64,000 bases of DNA. It comes from Pseudopyrenochaeta lycopersici (taxonomy: Eukaryota > Ascomycota > Dothideomycetes > Pleosporales > Pseudopyrenochaetaceae). The stretch covers positions 1,426,001-1,490,000 of the forward strand of contig NHZP01000004.1 in assembly GCA_003313425.1 (NCBI GenBank), read 5' to 3'. A program made the position numbers and the translations under genes. The notes beneath the pieces are model-generated. The model made no database searches, was not told the origin of the DNA, and saw only the letters and a program-made list of their open reading frames with translations. Below are positions 11,784 through 22,468 of this stretch, one piece after another; position 1 is the stretch's first letter, and each line of letters begins with the position of its first letter.

Positions 11784-14075
11784 ATGATACCTTTTCCACC
11801 ACCCTATCAATTGAGTCTTAAAGTTCGTTTGCGGGGAGATATGAGTCTCATATCTGCTTCGCGGCATGTAGCAAATTGGAGTAGCTGCTTGCGCAGCTCG
11901 TACGCTGAGATATCGAGGTTCTTGAGAACACGCCATCACGGGATCACGCCAAATCGTACAGCATCATTGTCAAGGAGCGCAGTCCAGTATTTCTCTGCTT
12001 CACGAACGGTGCGTGATGCAATCGAACCAGATGAAAAGCTACGAAAGACACTCGATGACTTCAAAGCAACTAGTATGTCACAATCCTAGTTGAAAACTCT
12101 CATACTTATGTAGTCTCAGTCCGCCCTACCTCCTGGGACAGACTCGACAAAGCATGGAATGTCGAGAAGCTGTCAAACGATACAGCAGGAAAAGAGATTG
12201 AGTTGTTTGGCTACCTAAGTACACGACGAGATGTTAATAAGAAGCTCGCATTTACTATGCTTCGAAACAAGAACCAAACATGGTGCATTCAGCTTGTTTC
12301 AACATCCAATAACGAAGGCGAAGAAGCAGACGCACATTCGCGCTTGCGATCGTTAAAAGAATGGACTCCAGTGGTGGTTCGGGGAAGACTGATGAACCGC
12401 CAGCCAGCCAAAGACGATACCTATCTTGGAATGAAGCTGGTCAACACCCGAGAGATCGCAGTGCAACATGTTGAGCCTTTAAATGAGATACCGAATGATA
12501 TCATAATCAAGCAAGACACAGTTTTCGGTCCAGACCAACGACATTTGCAACTACGCACCGATGATCAATTACGTGCCAATATCATGCTGAGATCGAAAGC
12601 TATGAATCGAGCAAGGTTAAACTTAACTGAGATGGAATGGAAAGAGATAGAAACGCCTATCCTTTTCAAGTCTACGCCAGAGGGCGCGCGCGAGTTCCTT
12701 GTACCGACCCGCCAGAAGGGCTTTGCATATGCACTACCCCAAAGTCCACAGCAGTACAAGCAGATCCTCATGGCAGCTGGGTTTACGAAATACTTCCAGT
12801 TTGCCCGATGTTTCCGTGACGAGGACCTAAGAGCTGATAGACAGCCAGAGTTCACTCAGGTAGATGGCATACATTGGTTCCCTTGGAGTTTTGGCTGACA
12901 CATTGCCAGCTCGATATGGAAATGTCCTTTGCAGGCGAAGAAGATGTCATGGCTGAGATTGAGAAGCTGCTAAGGGCTCTTTGGTATAAGGTGTTGAAGC
13001 AGAAGATCCCGAATACATTTCCACGAATGACCTATCAAGAGGCTATGGCTTCTTATGGGTCAGATAAGCCAGATCTGCGATATGCAGCAAAGGTATGTTC
13101 ATTTTACACTAATTACTCAATAGTAGGGCTCACAAATCATAGATCCACTCCATCACTCAACACCTTCCCCCAGATCTAATCGGAAAAATCACGCCCCTCG
13201 AAAATCCGATTATCGAAGCGTTCAAAATTCCAATCTCATCAGATCCCAAAATGACCCGAAAGTTCATCTCAGACTTCCTCGATAGCCCAGATGGTAAGCC
13301 GTACCTCGAAAATCCAGATGGCCAACCCGGCGTTTTCATCGGCGATCTCTCACAACCGATGCAAGGCCTCGGACCCTTGGGCTACCAATATGTAATGGAA
13401 GGTCCCGAAAGTCTTGCCGTCGAACATGGTGATCTTCTCATACTCCAAGCGCGCCCTGATGCCCCGTTCTCAGGCGGCGCAACAAACCTCGGGAATCTAC
13501 GCTTAGCTCTCTATAAAGCGGCTATTGCCCAGGGCCTCATGGAGCCTCCACCGAAGCACGACTATCGTTTCGTCTGGATTACAGATTTCCCTCTCTTCAT
13601 GCCTAACAATGACACCGACCCCGGTCAAGGGGGCACGGCAGGCTTCGCATCAACACACCACCCTTTCACCGCCCCAAAAACACCTCAGGATGCCGAACTC
13701 CTGCTCACCTCCCCTTCCTCTGCGATAGCAGCACACTACGATATTGTTGTCAATGGAACTGAGCTCGGTGGCGGGTCACGTCGTATTCACAACGCCGCTA
13801 TGCAAGAATTCATTTTCAGAGACATACTCAAGATGAGACCAGAGCGCATCGAGGATTTCAGGCATCTTCTGGACGTGCTGAGAAGTGGATGTCCGCCGCA
13901 CGCAGGTATTGCGTTGGGCTGGGATAGGTTGATGGCGATTATGTGTGGTAAGGAGAGTGTGAGGGACGTCATCGCCTTCCCAAAGAGTGGGCGTGGGGAG
14001 GATTTGCTGGTCAAGAGTCCGAACCGGATGACAGAGGATCAACTGGCTACTTATTACTTGAACTTGAAGGAGTAA
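11784..14075 (+). CDS. MSD1: Aspartyl-tRNA synthetase, mitochondrial
   Basis: Charges mitochondrial tRNA-Asp with aspartate. Exons: 11784-12072, 12120-12859, 12910-13092, 13143-14075, giving 714 residues; the first acceptor could instead be 12113. The first ATG is at 11784, but a second in frame at 11841 gives a cleaner Arg/Ser-rich presequence ([15 protein letters not shown]). The N-terminal OB-fold anticodon-binding domain ([18 protein letters not shown]) is followed by the class II core: motif 2 [20 protein letters not shown] split by intron 2, a bacterial-type insertion between 13251 and 13550, [10 protein letters not shown], and motif 3 [12 protein letters not shown]. The bacterial-type insertion and the presequence separate it from the cytosolic enzyme. 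The length fits mitochondrial/bacterial AspRS. I see no broken residue. Confidence 0.93.
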
Positions 14076-14346
14076 GAGTGGATAGCACCGACGGCCTGTA
14101 AGATACGTTTGAAAATGGTTTGACTGCAAAATCTTTGCAGAAGCTTTCATGTCAGTACATAGTGCATATTCGGCGCATTGTATAACACATGTGTACAGTA
14201 TTTGTGAAATAGATTTGAGGATATCATTTTTGATTCTATCTCAGGTTCGATCAAGTCTGTTACATCGCGTCCTCATCACGCACCTCCCCCATTCTGCTCC
14301 AGCATTTGCATTAAGCTGACATAACGCTGAAAAGGCTTCTGCAAAC

Positions 14347-14517
14347 TTAGACACCATACCCCATGGCCCTCAAGATAGCCTTAGCCTCCTCCATGTCATC
14401 CTTGTGGTTGTATCTCAGGCCATAAGAATCAAGGAAGGCGTAGAAGTGATCAAAACCAGCATCCCTGGCTGCATCATGGACGTCGGTAATGTGAGCCTTG
14501 AAAATATTTGTAGACAT
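14347..14517 (-). CDS. Small conserved-looking hypothetical protein (56 aa)
   Basis: The minus-strand frame starts with an ATG at 14517 and ends at TAA 14347-14349. The product is a soluble helical-looking peptide: MSTNIFKAHITDVHDAARDA at the start, then GFDHFYAFLDSYGLRYN and ending AKAILRAMGYGV. The frame remains open upstream to 14589, but only from a TTG. Residue patterning (regular amphipathic spacing, Asp/Ala/Phe-rich helices) looks more like a real protein than a chance frame, and the gap would otherwise be empty. I do not recognise the family. It sits between the converging 3' ends of the AspRS gene and the GPI-protein gene. No intron is evident. Confidence 0.5.
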   Translation of the reverse strand: MSTNIFKAHITDVHDAARDAGFDHFYAFLDSYGLRYNHKDDMEEAKAILRAMGYGV

Positions 14518-14859
14518 TTCTTTCGTGCAATTCGAACCGTACACCTGGGGTGAGGGCGAGTGAATTGGAAAGACTGAGTCTGGAATCAAGGATGGTAATC
14601 TTCGTGACGTCTGTTTGGTGGGAGGCTGATGTTGAAGTTGAATATCAATGTCCCAACGAGATAATTGGTAACAGTTGTATCGTTGAGTGGGAGAGGAGGG
14701 AGAGGAGGGAGGGTGTTAGCTGGGAGCTATATATTGGGTTCATGCATGCTGGAGCAAACAGACATGTGACCACGCGATCATGGCGCGCAACAATTTGTGT
14801 GCTTGCAATGCACAATGCTTGCCAAATGTGAGGCATGAATTATTAGTTTGCTGTTTCCA
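14518..14859. other. Short intergenic region with GA-rich tract
   Basis: 342 bp containing a purine-rich repeat of GGGAGAGGA units around 14690-14715. No gene is seen. It lies upstream of the small minus-strand ORF and downstream of the GPI-protein stop codon. Confidence 0.5.
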
Positions 14860-15995
14860 TTACAGTACAGCGCCAAGTCCCAGTATTCCCACTACCATGC
14901 CTGTCCACCAATCCAGTCCGCCTCTGCTGTCTACAGCAGCGCCTCGACTCGAAGTCGAAGCAGCGGCACCTGCACGCGACGTACTCAGCCCACCTGGGCC
15001 TGCAATATCTGTGATGCTAGCTTCGAAGCCAGTCTTTGGCAACGTTATAGTAGTCAGCGTATTCGTTATTGTGGCTGTGATTGCCGTTCCGCTGGAGCTG
15101 ATCGTGATGATGGTTTGGCCAGTGGAATCCGTCGTAATGCCAACAAACGTTGCCTTTGTGTCGGATCCAAAGGTCGTCGACAGCCCAGGCGTAAGGGTCA
15201 AAGTTGCACTACCGAGCGTTATACTACCACCCGCGGCGACTGTCACCTGTGGTAATGCAGTGTTGGCGGCGCCCGGAGCAGCGGGGCTTGGCGTGACTTG
15301 TTGCTGAGGTGCAAGCGCGGTGTCCTCGTCTACACTGGTAGCAGGGGGGAGCAATTGATTGGCTTGTGCTTCTGGTTGTGCATCGCCGAGAAGAGAAACG
15401 ATGTTGTCTAGCAGAGTGTTTCTTGACGTTTGAGATGGCGCCGGCACTGGATCATCACGGGCGTTTCCCTCCCCAGGGCTGCCTGTAGGTTGGCCAGACC
15501 CATCTTCCTTCTCGTTGTTGTCGTTACTATCTCCACCGCCCGGCGCATTGTTGTTCGGAGTTCTTTGTGTGGCCGTGGGCGCAGTACTTGTCTGCACATT
15601 CAGAATGGCGGGTCGCCTCGTGGTTACGACTTGGTCGGTTTGTTTTGGGGGCAAGAGGTCGGTTGGCACCAAGTCATTGCTGTCGTCTTCCCAACCCGTT
15701 GCAGTTGGGAGCTCTGGGATGAAGTTGAGAGGGATACACGGGACCGTCCAGCACGGATCATTCAGGTCCTCGCCGGTTTCTGTGGGACCCTGAATTCCTA
15801 CCGGGTCTGGTGGAAATGTTGGTTCGACAGGGTCGGCAGGCTCGACAGTTTGAGAGGTGGCATTAGTGTGCGGTTCGATCTCTATGCAGTGTCAGCACCT
15901 CCAGAGCACCTGTGTAGGCGAATTCTCATACGTGGGAAAGCATTGGTCGCAGTGGCCAAGAAGAGGAGGGTCAGCAGCTCGGGGGGCAGCAGCAT
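14860..15995 (-). CDS. GPI-anchored Ser/Thr/Pro-rich cell-surface protein
   Basis: Two exons: 15995-15932 and 15881-14860, with a 50 nt intron (GTATGA...CTGACACTGCATAG), coding 361 residues. An N-terminal signal peptide (MLLPPELLTLLFLATATNAF) is encoded almost exactly by exon 1. A short Cys-containing segment (NDPCWTVPCIPLNFIPE) follows. The rest is low complexity: Asn/Gly/Asp-rich linker, then Thr/Ser-rich repeats such as TLTPGLSTTF and TITLPKTG that should be O-glycosylated. The C-terminus ends with small residues and a hydrophobic tail (WWTGMVVGILGLGAVL), the pattern of a GPI attachment signal. It is most likely a wall or plasma-membrane mannoprotein with no catalytic domain. The specific family is not recognised. 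Confidence 0.8.
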
Positions 15996-16921
15996 GTTGC
16001 GCGTGTAGTGCTGTAGCAGTAGGAGATGAGCGAACTTTGAGTATGGCCAAACGCAACACCCCACAGCCCCCAGCGCACTCATGTCCTCACAAGCTTCGCA
16101 TCGGCCTTTTTCTCAAAGTAAATCACTTTTGCGCGCTGTTAGGGATAGCTCGTCGCGGCTGGCGAATCCATAGCGCGAAGTCACATGCCAAGGGGACTTG
16201 AGGCGCACTTGACATCTCCGCTGATATCAACCTGCAGGCTCCCCGTGCATTGTCATTCGTGCGACGTTTGTCAGGAACCAAGTCCCTGTCAGCCACGGGA
16301 ATCGGAGAGTTCCTTGATGCTCCTTCCGCTCTGTCAGCGTCGATTCTGCCAACGTTGAGGCGTACGGGAACGGTTAAATGCACCTTCCCATCCAGGAAAG
16401 GGGCCGCTGCATAATTTACCAGCGTCCAGGCACCCGCCCACTAAACCCTCCTTTCCTGGGACGGGAGCCATATTTTCTTCTCCGCTGTATGGTGCTTTGG
16501 CGAAAGGCAAAGTGGGCATCGAAGAAGTAGAAGGGACGGGCATTGAAAGACAAGAAGATCGCCAGCCCCAATGTTGGGGGTCAAAATGGGAACGCCGTTG
16601 CAGCCAATAACCGCATGTTGTTTGAGGGCGCCCATTGAGAGAACCCACCCGACGCTCGACCCAGATATCTGGACACCCTGGACACATGCTACTTCCGGCC
16701 AAAGAGCTCTCACTGCGCAGGGATGTCAAGATTCTGGCTCCACTCAATAGCATGCCGACGCAGCCAGACGCTTACCCGGCCGTAACACTCTATCGATATT
16801 GGGTTGCATGTAATAAGCTCTTTCCGTACCTTTACATCGACTCCGCTCTCTTTTTCTTCGTTACACGACATTTTTGAAGAGATGGCCTTGTTTTCCGCTC
16901 CATCGTCCATTCCGTAAAAAG
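15996..16921. other. Divergent intergenic region
   Basis: 926 bp between the starts of the GPI-protein gene (minus) and the pepsin-like gene (plus); both promoters should lie here. A pyrimidine-rich stretch (CTCTCTTTTTCTTCG) lies at about 16847, 75 bp before the plus-strand ATG. A 139-codon minus frame at 16334-16753 has no family features and is probably chance. Confidence 0.5.
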
Positions 16922-18652
16922 ATGGCGAGAGCTATACGGCTGCTTCTAGTCGTTCTCCTGTGGTTGAGCGCAAATGTTTCCGGCGCAGAAAATGTGGCAA
17001 ATCTGGGAAAGCCCTTGAACATACTACCGAGTCAATTCTGGTGCATATGTCGAAACTACATAAAAAAACTTTGTTAACAGGTTCGTAGGGATGGAGATGA
17101 CGGGCCATGGTCAACATTCCGAATTGGAGTCGGCGGAGGGCAACAACAACAACAAATACGTGTGCTACCTGCGTCCGATCAATCCTCAACCTGGCTTGTT
17201 CTACCGGAGGCATGTCCTGCTGCAAGTACTATGTCTGTCGAAGACTGTACAAAACTCCGTGGGGGTCTTTATATGCGGAATACCTCTCAGACTTGGAGAG
17301 AGTTTGGACAATACGAACTTAACACCTACCTCGAAAGCCGTGTAGGTTACGACGGAGACGGCTTGTATGGTTTTGATACGTTGTCGCTTGGTTGGACCGG
17401 AGACGGACTGCCTGCCCTGGACAACCAGAGCATCGCAGGAATCATCACCGATAACTTCACCCTAGGAAGTCTCGCACTCAACCCTCGGCCCATCAACTTC
17501 ACGAATTACAACGCCCCCATACCGAGTCTACTGCACAATTTGCGCAACCTGAATAGTACACCTATACCAAGCCTATCCTGGTCGTATACAGCTGGAGCAT
17601 ACAATCTAGCTCCCAAAGTGTTTGGGAGCCTGGTACTTGGTGGCTATGATAGCACCCGCTTCGCCCCAAACGAATTGGTCTTTCCCTTCGGAGATGATAT
17701 CTCGTTGGACTTTCAGGTAGCTATACACAGCATTACAATAAGTGGTACAAATGATGGCCTGTTCGGTGCACCAATCATTTCGTACATCAGCACTCTGGTT
17801 CCAGATATCTGGCTCCCCGTCGACGCTTGCGTTGCATTTCAACATGCATTTGGCCTATCATACAACAACAACACCAATGCATTCTATGTCAATAGTAGCC
17901 AGCATGCTCTAAACCTTGCAAGAAATCCGGTGGTGGGCTTTCACGTCGGGCCAGAGACCTCGGGAAATTCGACTGTCATTAACATGCCCTACTTCAACTT
18001 CTATCTTGCTGACAAAGACATGGAAGCAGATACGATCCTAAAAGAGGGGGGTTTTCGCTTTCCCATAAGGCGTGCGGCAAAGGATACACAATACATCCTA
18101 GGACGAGCATTCCTACAGAGCGCGCATCTCTCGGCTGACTACGAGCGGAATACCTTTAACCTTTCTCAAGCGTTGTATCCATCCTCATCCACAAAAGAAA
18201 ATATCGTTCCAATACTACCACTCGGGCTTCTGAGTTCTGACCCGAACAGTGGCGGCAATAACCAGAGCTCGAGCAAGAAATTGAGCACAGGAGTCATTGC
18301 AGGAATAGCAGTAGGTGGGGTTGTTATTCTTGCGATAGCTGCAGCTATTGGTCTGCTTCTCCATCGCCGGAAGAAGGCCAAAAATACGAAGCTTCATGAG
18401 CTCGAAGATACAGATGTACAAAATTTTATGAGCCACGAAGTTGATGGCGATCATGTGAAGCACGAGCTTGGCGGCGGTCTGAAGCATGAATTAGCTGGCG
18501 ACACAGATCCCAAAATCGAGCTTTGTGCCAGTAAGGAGCAGGAAAAACCTGTAGAAATTGCGGACACTCAGATGGAGATTTATGAGCTGCCAGCTCATGA
18601 AAAGAAATACGTGGAAATGGAAGGCGAAGGGCATGTGAAAGAGATGGGCTGA
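16922..18652 (+). CDS. Membrane-anchored pepsin-like (A1-fold) protein, probably catalytically dead
   Basis: Two exons, 16922-17040 and 17089-18652, give 560 residues. A signal peptide (MARAIRLLLVVLLWLSANVS) leads into an A1-type fold: DGPWSTFRIGVGGG, then VLPASDQSSTWLVLPEACP where an active protease has its first D-T/S-G, then LGWTGDG, IAGIITDNF and VFGSLVLGGYDS. The second active-site region reads YISTLVPDIWLP, with Ser274 where the catalytic Asp is expected; the first site keeps only an off-pattern Asp70. The ectodomain has many N-x-S/T sites. One transmembrane helix (GVIAGIAVGGVVILAIAAAI) precedes a basic stop-transfer (HRRKKAK) and an acidic/His-rich cytoplasmic tail of about 95 residues. 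I infer a surface sensor or binding protein rather than a protease. Fold assignment is good, inactivity moderate. Confidence 0.82.
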
Positions 18653-19802
18653 GACTTTCAGAAGCAGGCTACAATGCTCAGAAGTAGGCCACAATACGGC
18701 CCACACAGGCAACATATGCTTGTATCTAAGCCGCTGCACAAGCAAAATCTTTGCTCATGCGTAAAAGAACCTCAAGCTTCTCGGTCAAATCTTGGCTGTA
18801 GGCGGCCCAGGGTTGATGTAACCTCAAACTCTGGTTGTGCGCAGTCGCGCACCCACAATTGAGGCACAGCCTCCGCAAAAATCGGGTTCGACTCATCAAA
18901 CACCGGAATGGCGTGGTCACCCCGTGGTATTTTTCTAGGGCGGTGTCATGAGCGGCTTCAGGAAGGAATACGCCTCTCATCAATGCGATTGTGGACACAT
19001 TCACTCTTTTCTTTCGAATGACTGAATGGAGGACTCTCAAGAGGGATCGCAAATTGTTCCAGGCGATGAATCATTCGGGATCGCATGACTGAGTAGCGTC
19101 ATCATCTCCACGACGAGCAGGGCGTGCGGCTCTTACGACCGAACAGTTCAAAACAAAATGTAGACACATCGGAACAAGAGTGCACTTTCCTATAGGCAGC
19201 ATTCTTAGCAACGGCAGGTACCCGAACGATTATCGCAAAGATGCTTACACCGACCGCCTTCATCATCAGGGCTTCGGCCCCCACACCTAGACCCCTCACT
19301 GCCTCGCAGTGGCAAGGAGACCTCAGCTGGCGTGACCCCGTCTAGGAGCTACATCCTGGATCCCCATGAGTGAGGACGTCATCAACACCAGTATTTTGCA
19401 AGCCGCAATACCTGGCGTCAGGCACCCGATGATGTTCATGCGGTGAGCAGTTCATGCACGCGGAGGCGGCCGAAGCCAATCACATCACTGGAAAATTTGC
19501 ACCAGCCACGATTTAAGCCACTTAAGCCACAGAAATCAGGCTGAGTTCGAGATGAGCATGGGTGCACGGGGCCATGGGTGGATGGGTGGAGGAAGAGGTC
19601 AGGAATATGGTAATCTGATTTTACCAGGCAGTTGAGACATATGTGTCGCCTGCTATATAGAGTGCTGGGAGGACAATGGTTTTTTGCCCTTCTTCTATTC
19701 ACCACGACTATAAGAAGCTTACAACCTACCCAGCATACATTGCTACAATACCATCAACACTTGCGACATTTATCAAAAGAGCGCCTCATTAGGCATTTCA
19801 AA
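18653..19802. other. Intergenic region with possible coding relic on the minus strand
   Basis: 1.15 kb with no intact gene. The minus strand carries two frame-shifted stretches that read like protein: about 18934-18772 (contains IPVFDESNPIFAEAVPQLW) and about 19080-18960 (contains RLEQFAIPLESPPFSHSK). They cannot be joined cleanly by a normal intron, so a decayed gene is possible. Confidence 0.35.
19654..19659 (+). promoter_or_regulatory. Candidate TATA box for the low-complexity protein gene
   Basis: TATATA about 145 bp before the ATG at 19803, followed by a T/C-rich leader (TTTTTTGCCCTTCTTCTATTC). Position and leader are usual for a fungal promoter; not proven. Confidence 0.35.
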
Positions 19803-20498
19803 ATGTCTTACCTCCACCTTACGCGTACTCGCACCCGCGAGCGAAGCCCCGAATATGACACTCGTTACTCCCGCCCCCTCGCCCGTCGCGATTCTAACAA
19901 GCGTCAACGCTTCATCACACTGTCTGATGATGAAGACGACGGTCACGATGACTACCCCTACTCTTTATCCCACACGCCAGCCAAACTCTCCCGTGCTTTA
20001 ACAATCCGCAACCTTCCAACACAACTTGAGCGCTACAATATCTGGTCTGACAAACGCGACACACACTCCGATGACGACAGTGAAGAGAAGAGGAGGGTCT
20101 ATGAGAAGACCAGGACCTACAAATACAAACCGCATCGTGGTCATTGCGACGATGACGACAAATCCGACAGTGACGAGCGCGAGTTCAAACTCAAAGTAAA
20201 AGCTACCTTTTCGAAGCCTAAATCTCCTGGTCACCATCACCATCACTATGATTCCACTCACCACTGGCCTACAAGCCTCTTCCGCACGACGAGAGAGAAA
20301 TGGGTCGACGAAGATTGGGAGACCCGCGAACGATCGACTTCCCGTGGACGCAGACGAGACAGCTTCTGGTGCAACGATGAAGACAAAGCTGAGGAGACAG
20401 AGAGTTGGAGCCGGTATAGGCGGCTGAAGAGGACCAAGACTGAGGAGATTAGGCCGCTGAGTGGGTGGCGGCGTGAGAGGATCATTTACGGATCGTGA
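19803..20498 (+). CDS. Highly charged low-complexity protein
   Basis: Single exon, 231 residues, ATG at 19803 after a pyrimidine-rich leader. The protein is rich in Arg, Asp, Ser, Lys and His, with RTRTRERSPEYD near the start, an acidic DDEDDGHDDY patch, an acidic SDDDSEEKRR patch, a HHHHH run (PGHHHHHYDSTHH) and RERSTSRGRRRDSF. There is no signal peptide or membrane segment. The composition suggests a nuclear or RNA-associated disordered protein, but no domain is recognised and function is unknown. The upstream in-frame extension to 19632 is less likely because the local start context and TATA spacing favour 19803. It converges with the zinc-finger gene. Confidence 0.6.
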   Translation: MSYLHLTRTRTRERSPEYDTRYSRPLARRDSNKRQRFITLSDDEDDGHDDYPYSLSHTPAKLSRALTIRNLPTQLERYNIWSDKRDTHSDDDSEEKRRVYEKTRTYKYKPHRGHCDDDDKSDSDEREFKLKVKATFSKPKSPGHHHHHYDSTHHWPTSLFRTTREKWVDEDWETRERSTSRGRRRDSFWCNDEDKAEETESWSRYRRLKRTKTEEIRPLSGWRRERIIYGS

Positions 20499-21133
20499 GT
20501 GTAGATGGCACGCGCTCTTCCTACTCTTATTCATGGGACTATCATGGTATGGGACTGGACGACGTAACAACAGATCGGTCATATGAAGGATACTGTAATG
20601 TTTCTTTTCATCTCGTCATTTAACTAGCATGTTGGCGCTTGGGTAGACGGTTCATCCTTTTTGTTTCGATTCCGACTCGAGTTTGATGCGGTGTGTTCGT
20701 TCGGAGGAGGAGATAAATTTGATACCCGGATTGGTGTGTAGGATATAATAGAGAAACCAGATATGAAACACTTTTGCATAATAATTAATTAGAATATAAT
20801 TGATGTAAATGCGTATTGTTTATACTTGAACTTGTAGAGTGTACGTAACAGAATTTAGACAGGTTTATGATGATGAGCATCTTATGCGGGCTAACTTAAG
20901 CGAGAGTGGTGGTGGTGGTGGTGGTGGTGGTGAAGAGAGTGTGAGGTAGAACGGTAACTCGCAGGCAGACGATCAACTCCGCCGCTCGTCATGCTGACAC
21001 ACACTAGAACAAGCATGATATCATTTACAGATTTTCGACTACCATAATCGATGTATTTCAATGACTGCAATTTTATCGCGTACACTGAAAGTGACTTGCA
21101 CGCTCCTCTGATACTCTTTACTTACGTCCCATT
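20499..21133. other. Convergent intergenic region, AT-rich
   Basis: 635 bp between two converging 3' ends. The stretch 20760-20820 is very AT-rich (ATAATTAATTAGAATATAAT) and probably holds 3' UTR and polyadenylation signals. A GTG microsatellite lies at 20906-20932. Confidence 0.55.
20906..20932. repeat. (GTG)n microsatellite
   Basis: Nine uninterrupted GTG/CAC units between two converging genes. Likely length-variable among strains. Confidence 0.9.
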
Positions 21134-22468
21134 TCATCCTTTGACGTCTGGTAATAAGACACGAATACCTCCCAAGCCCAACTGCTCAAGGCGGTCCTGG
21201 ATAAGACCAATACACTGTGAGAAAGCCTTTTTACCGCCTCGACAAGCTCCTGCTTCCAAATGCTGAGTCAGACCGCTCAGAGTTGAAAAGTGCCTTTCCT
21301 TCTTTTTCCGTTCCCCTTTCTTGCTGGACGAGCCGACGAACAGATTGGTCGGGCAATGGTACAATTTAGCGCTATGTACTGGCGAGTCCATATGTTGCTG
21401 CAGGGCTAGCGCATTAGCGAATCTTTTTCGTTTCGCAGGGCAAAGGGGGCAGCGGAGCGTCGGCAGAGATGTTGCGTCGATCGAGAGGCTTCCTTCGAAT
21501 GAGATCTGGCTATCTCCAAGCAACGACCACTGCTCCAGACTGTCTGCCATACTGCCCTGAGACGGGGAGGGAGTGAGCAATGACCATTCACTCTCGGTAC
21601 CAAAAGATATCATCGAAGTTTCGGAACCGAGGGATGGGGCAGATACGAGTGATGAAGAAGATGTTGAAGATGTGAGTGCTGGTCGGCTATGAATAATGCC
21701 CTCTGTATCGCATGATTGGACCATCTGGTAGATGCCATCTCTATTCATTCCCGACTGGCACTTTCCACTCTCAAGATGATGCAACAGAGCCGATGGTGAG
21801 GTGAATTTTCCTCGACAACCTTGCCCAACCGGACAACTCAGATTACTAAGTGGCTTATGCTTAACAGAATCGCTATGTTGTTGCAAAGATATCGAGTCTG
21901 GAAACGTCTTCTGGCATATTTTGCACTGCGTGTTTTTGGAGGCTTCTTTCTTTGTCTCTTTTGCCTTCAGAGCGGCCTTTTGTTTCGACGGCTTGCAGTT
22001 CGAGCGGCTTCCCATATGTGTGAATAATGCGGTGACATCTCGAAAACAGCCGCCACAGTCGCAGCATTTGAATTCGGAGGCATGGAGTCCCTTTTCGCGA
22101 TGGATTTTCAGGTCATTTGGGCTTGTGAACGTAAGATCGCAGTCCTGGCAGTAACAATGCCCAGTAGCGATTATGTGGTCTTTTAAAATATCTGAGCGTT
22201 CACATACTTTGCCACAACCGTCACATTTGCGGGTTCGGCCGTCGTCTGGAACAGGCGGTGGATGGTTGCATAATTCTGTGCAGCGATGCGAAGGGTAGTG
22301 CCCTCGAGCGAGGCGATGCTCTTCCAAATCGATTGCTTTGGAGTAGGTGCGTCCACAGAAGCATTTGAGCGGAGAAACTGGTTTAGGACACTGCATGGTG
22401 ATACTTAGCGGTGTGTAACTAGTTGTACGTGGCGATGGTGGAGCGACGAAGTCGTAGAAGGGCAACAA
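21134..22468 (-). CDS. C2H2 zinc-finger protein
   Basis: Single-exon gene of 444 residues. The N-terminal half holds a series of C2H2-like fingers: KCFCGRTYSKAIDLEEH, RKCDGCGKVCERSDILKDH, CQDCDLTFTSPNDLKIH, KCCDCGGCFRDVTALFTH, QCKICQKTFPDSISLQQH and a variant with an expanded loop (CPVGQGCRGKFTSPSALLHH). A Ser/Thr-rich linker (about residues 265-345) separates these from one more finger (RCPLCPAKRKRFANALALQQH) and a final degenerate one ending HLEAGACRGGKKAF. Spacing is irregular, with several long Cys-Cys or His-His gaps, so nucleic-acid or protein binding are both possible. A second ATG at residue 25 (MQCPKPVSP) could be the true start. It is divergent from the Spc105 gene. Confidence 0.87.
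   Translation of the reverse strand: MLPFYDFVAPPSPRTTSYTPLSITMQCPKPVSPLKCFCGRTYSKAIDLEEHRLARGHYPSHRCTELCNHPPPVPDDGRTRKCDGCGKVCERSDILKDHIIATGHCYCQDCDLTFTSPNDLKIHREKGLHASEFKCCDCGGCFRDVTALFTHMGSRSNCKPSKQKAALKAKETKKEASKNTQCKICQKTFPDSISLQQHSDSVKHKPLSNLSCPVGQGCRGKFTSPSALLHHLESGKCQSGMNRDGIYQMVQSCDTEGIIHSRPALTSSTSSSSLVSAPSLGSETSMISFGTESEWSLLTPSPSQGSMADSLEQWSLLGDSQISFEGSLSIDATSLPTLRCPLCPAKRKRFANALALQQHMDSPVHSAKLYHCPTNLFVGSSSKKGERKKKERHFSTLSGLTQHLEAGACRGGKKAFSQCIGLIQDRLEQLGLGGIRVLLPDVKG

Noticed and set aside
16334..16753. Minus-strand 139-codon frame
   Set aside because: Lies in a divergent promoter region and has no motif, signal peptide or plausible splice extension.
18881..18891. GGTTCGACTC, similar to a tRNA B box
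   Set aside because: No A box at the right distance and no cloverleaf; the same bases fit the minus-strand coding-like stretch.
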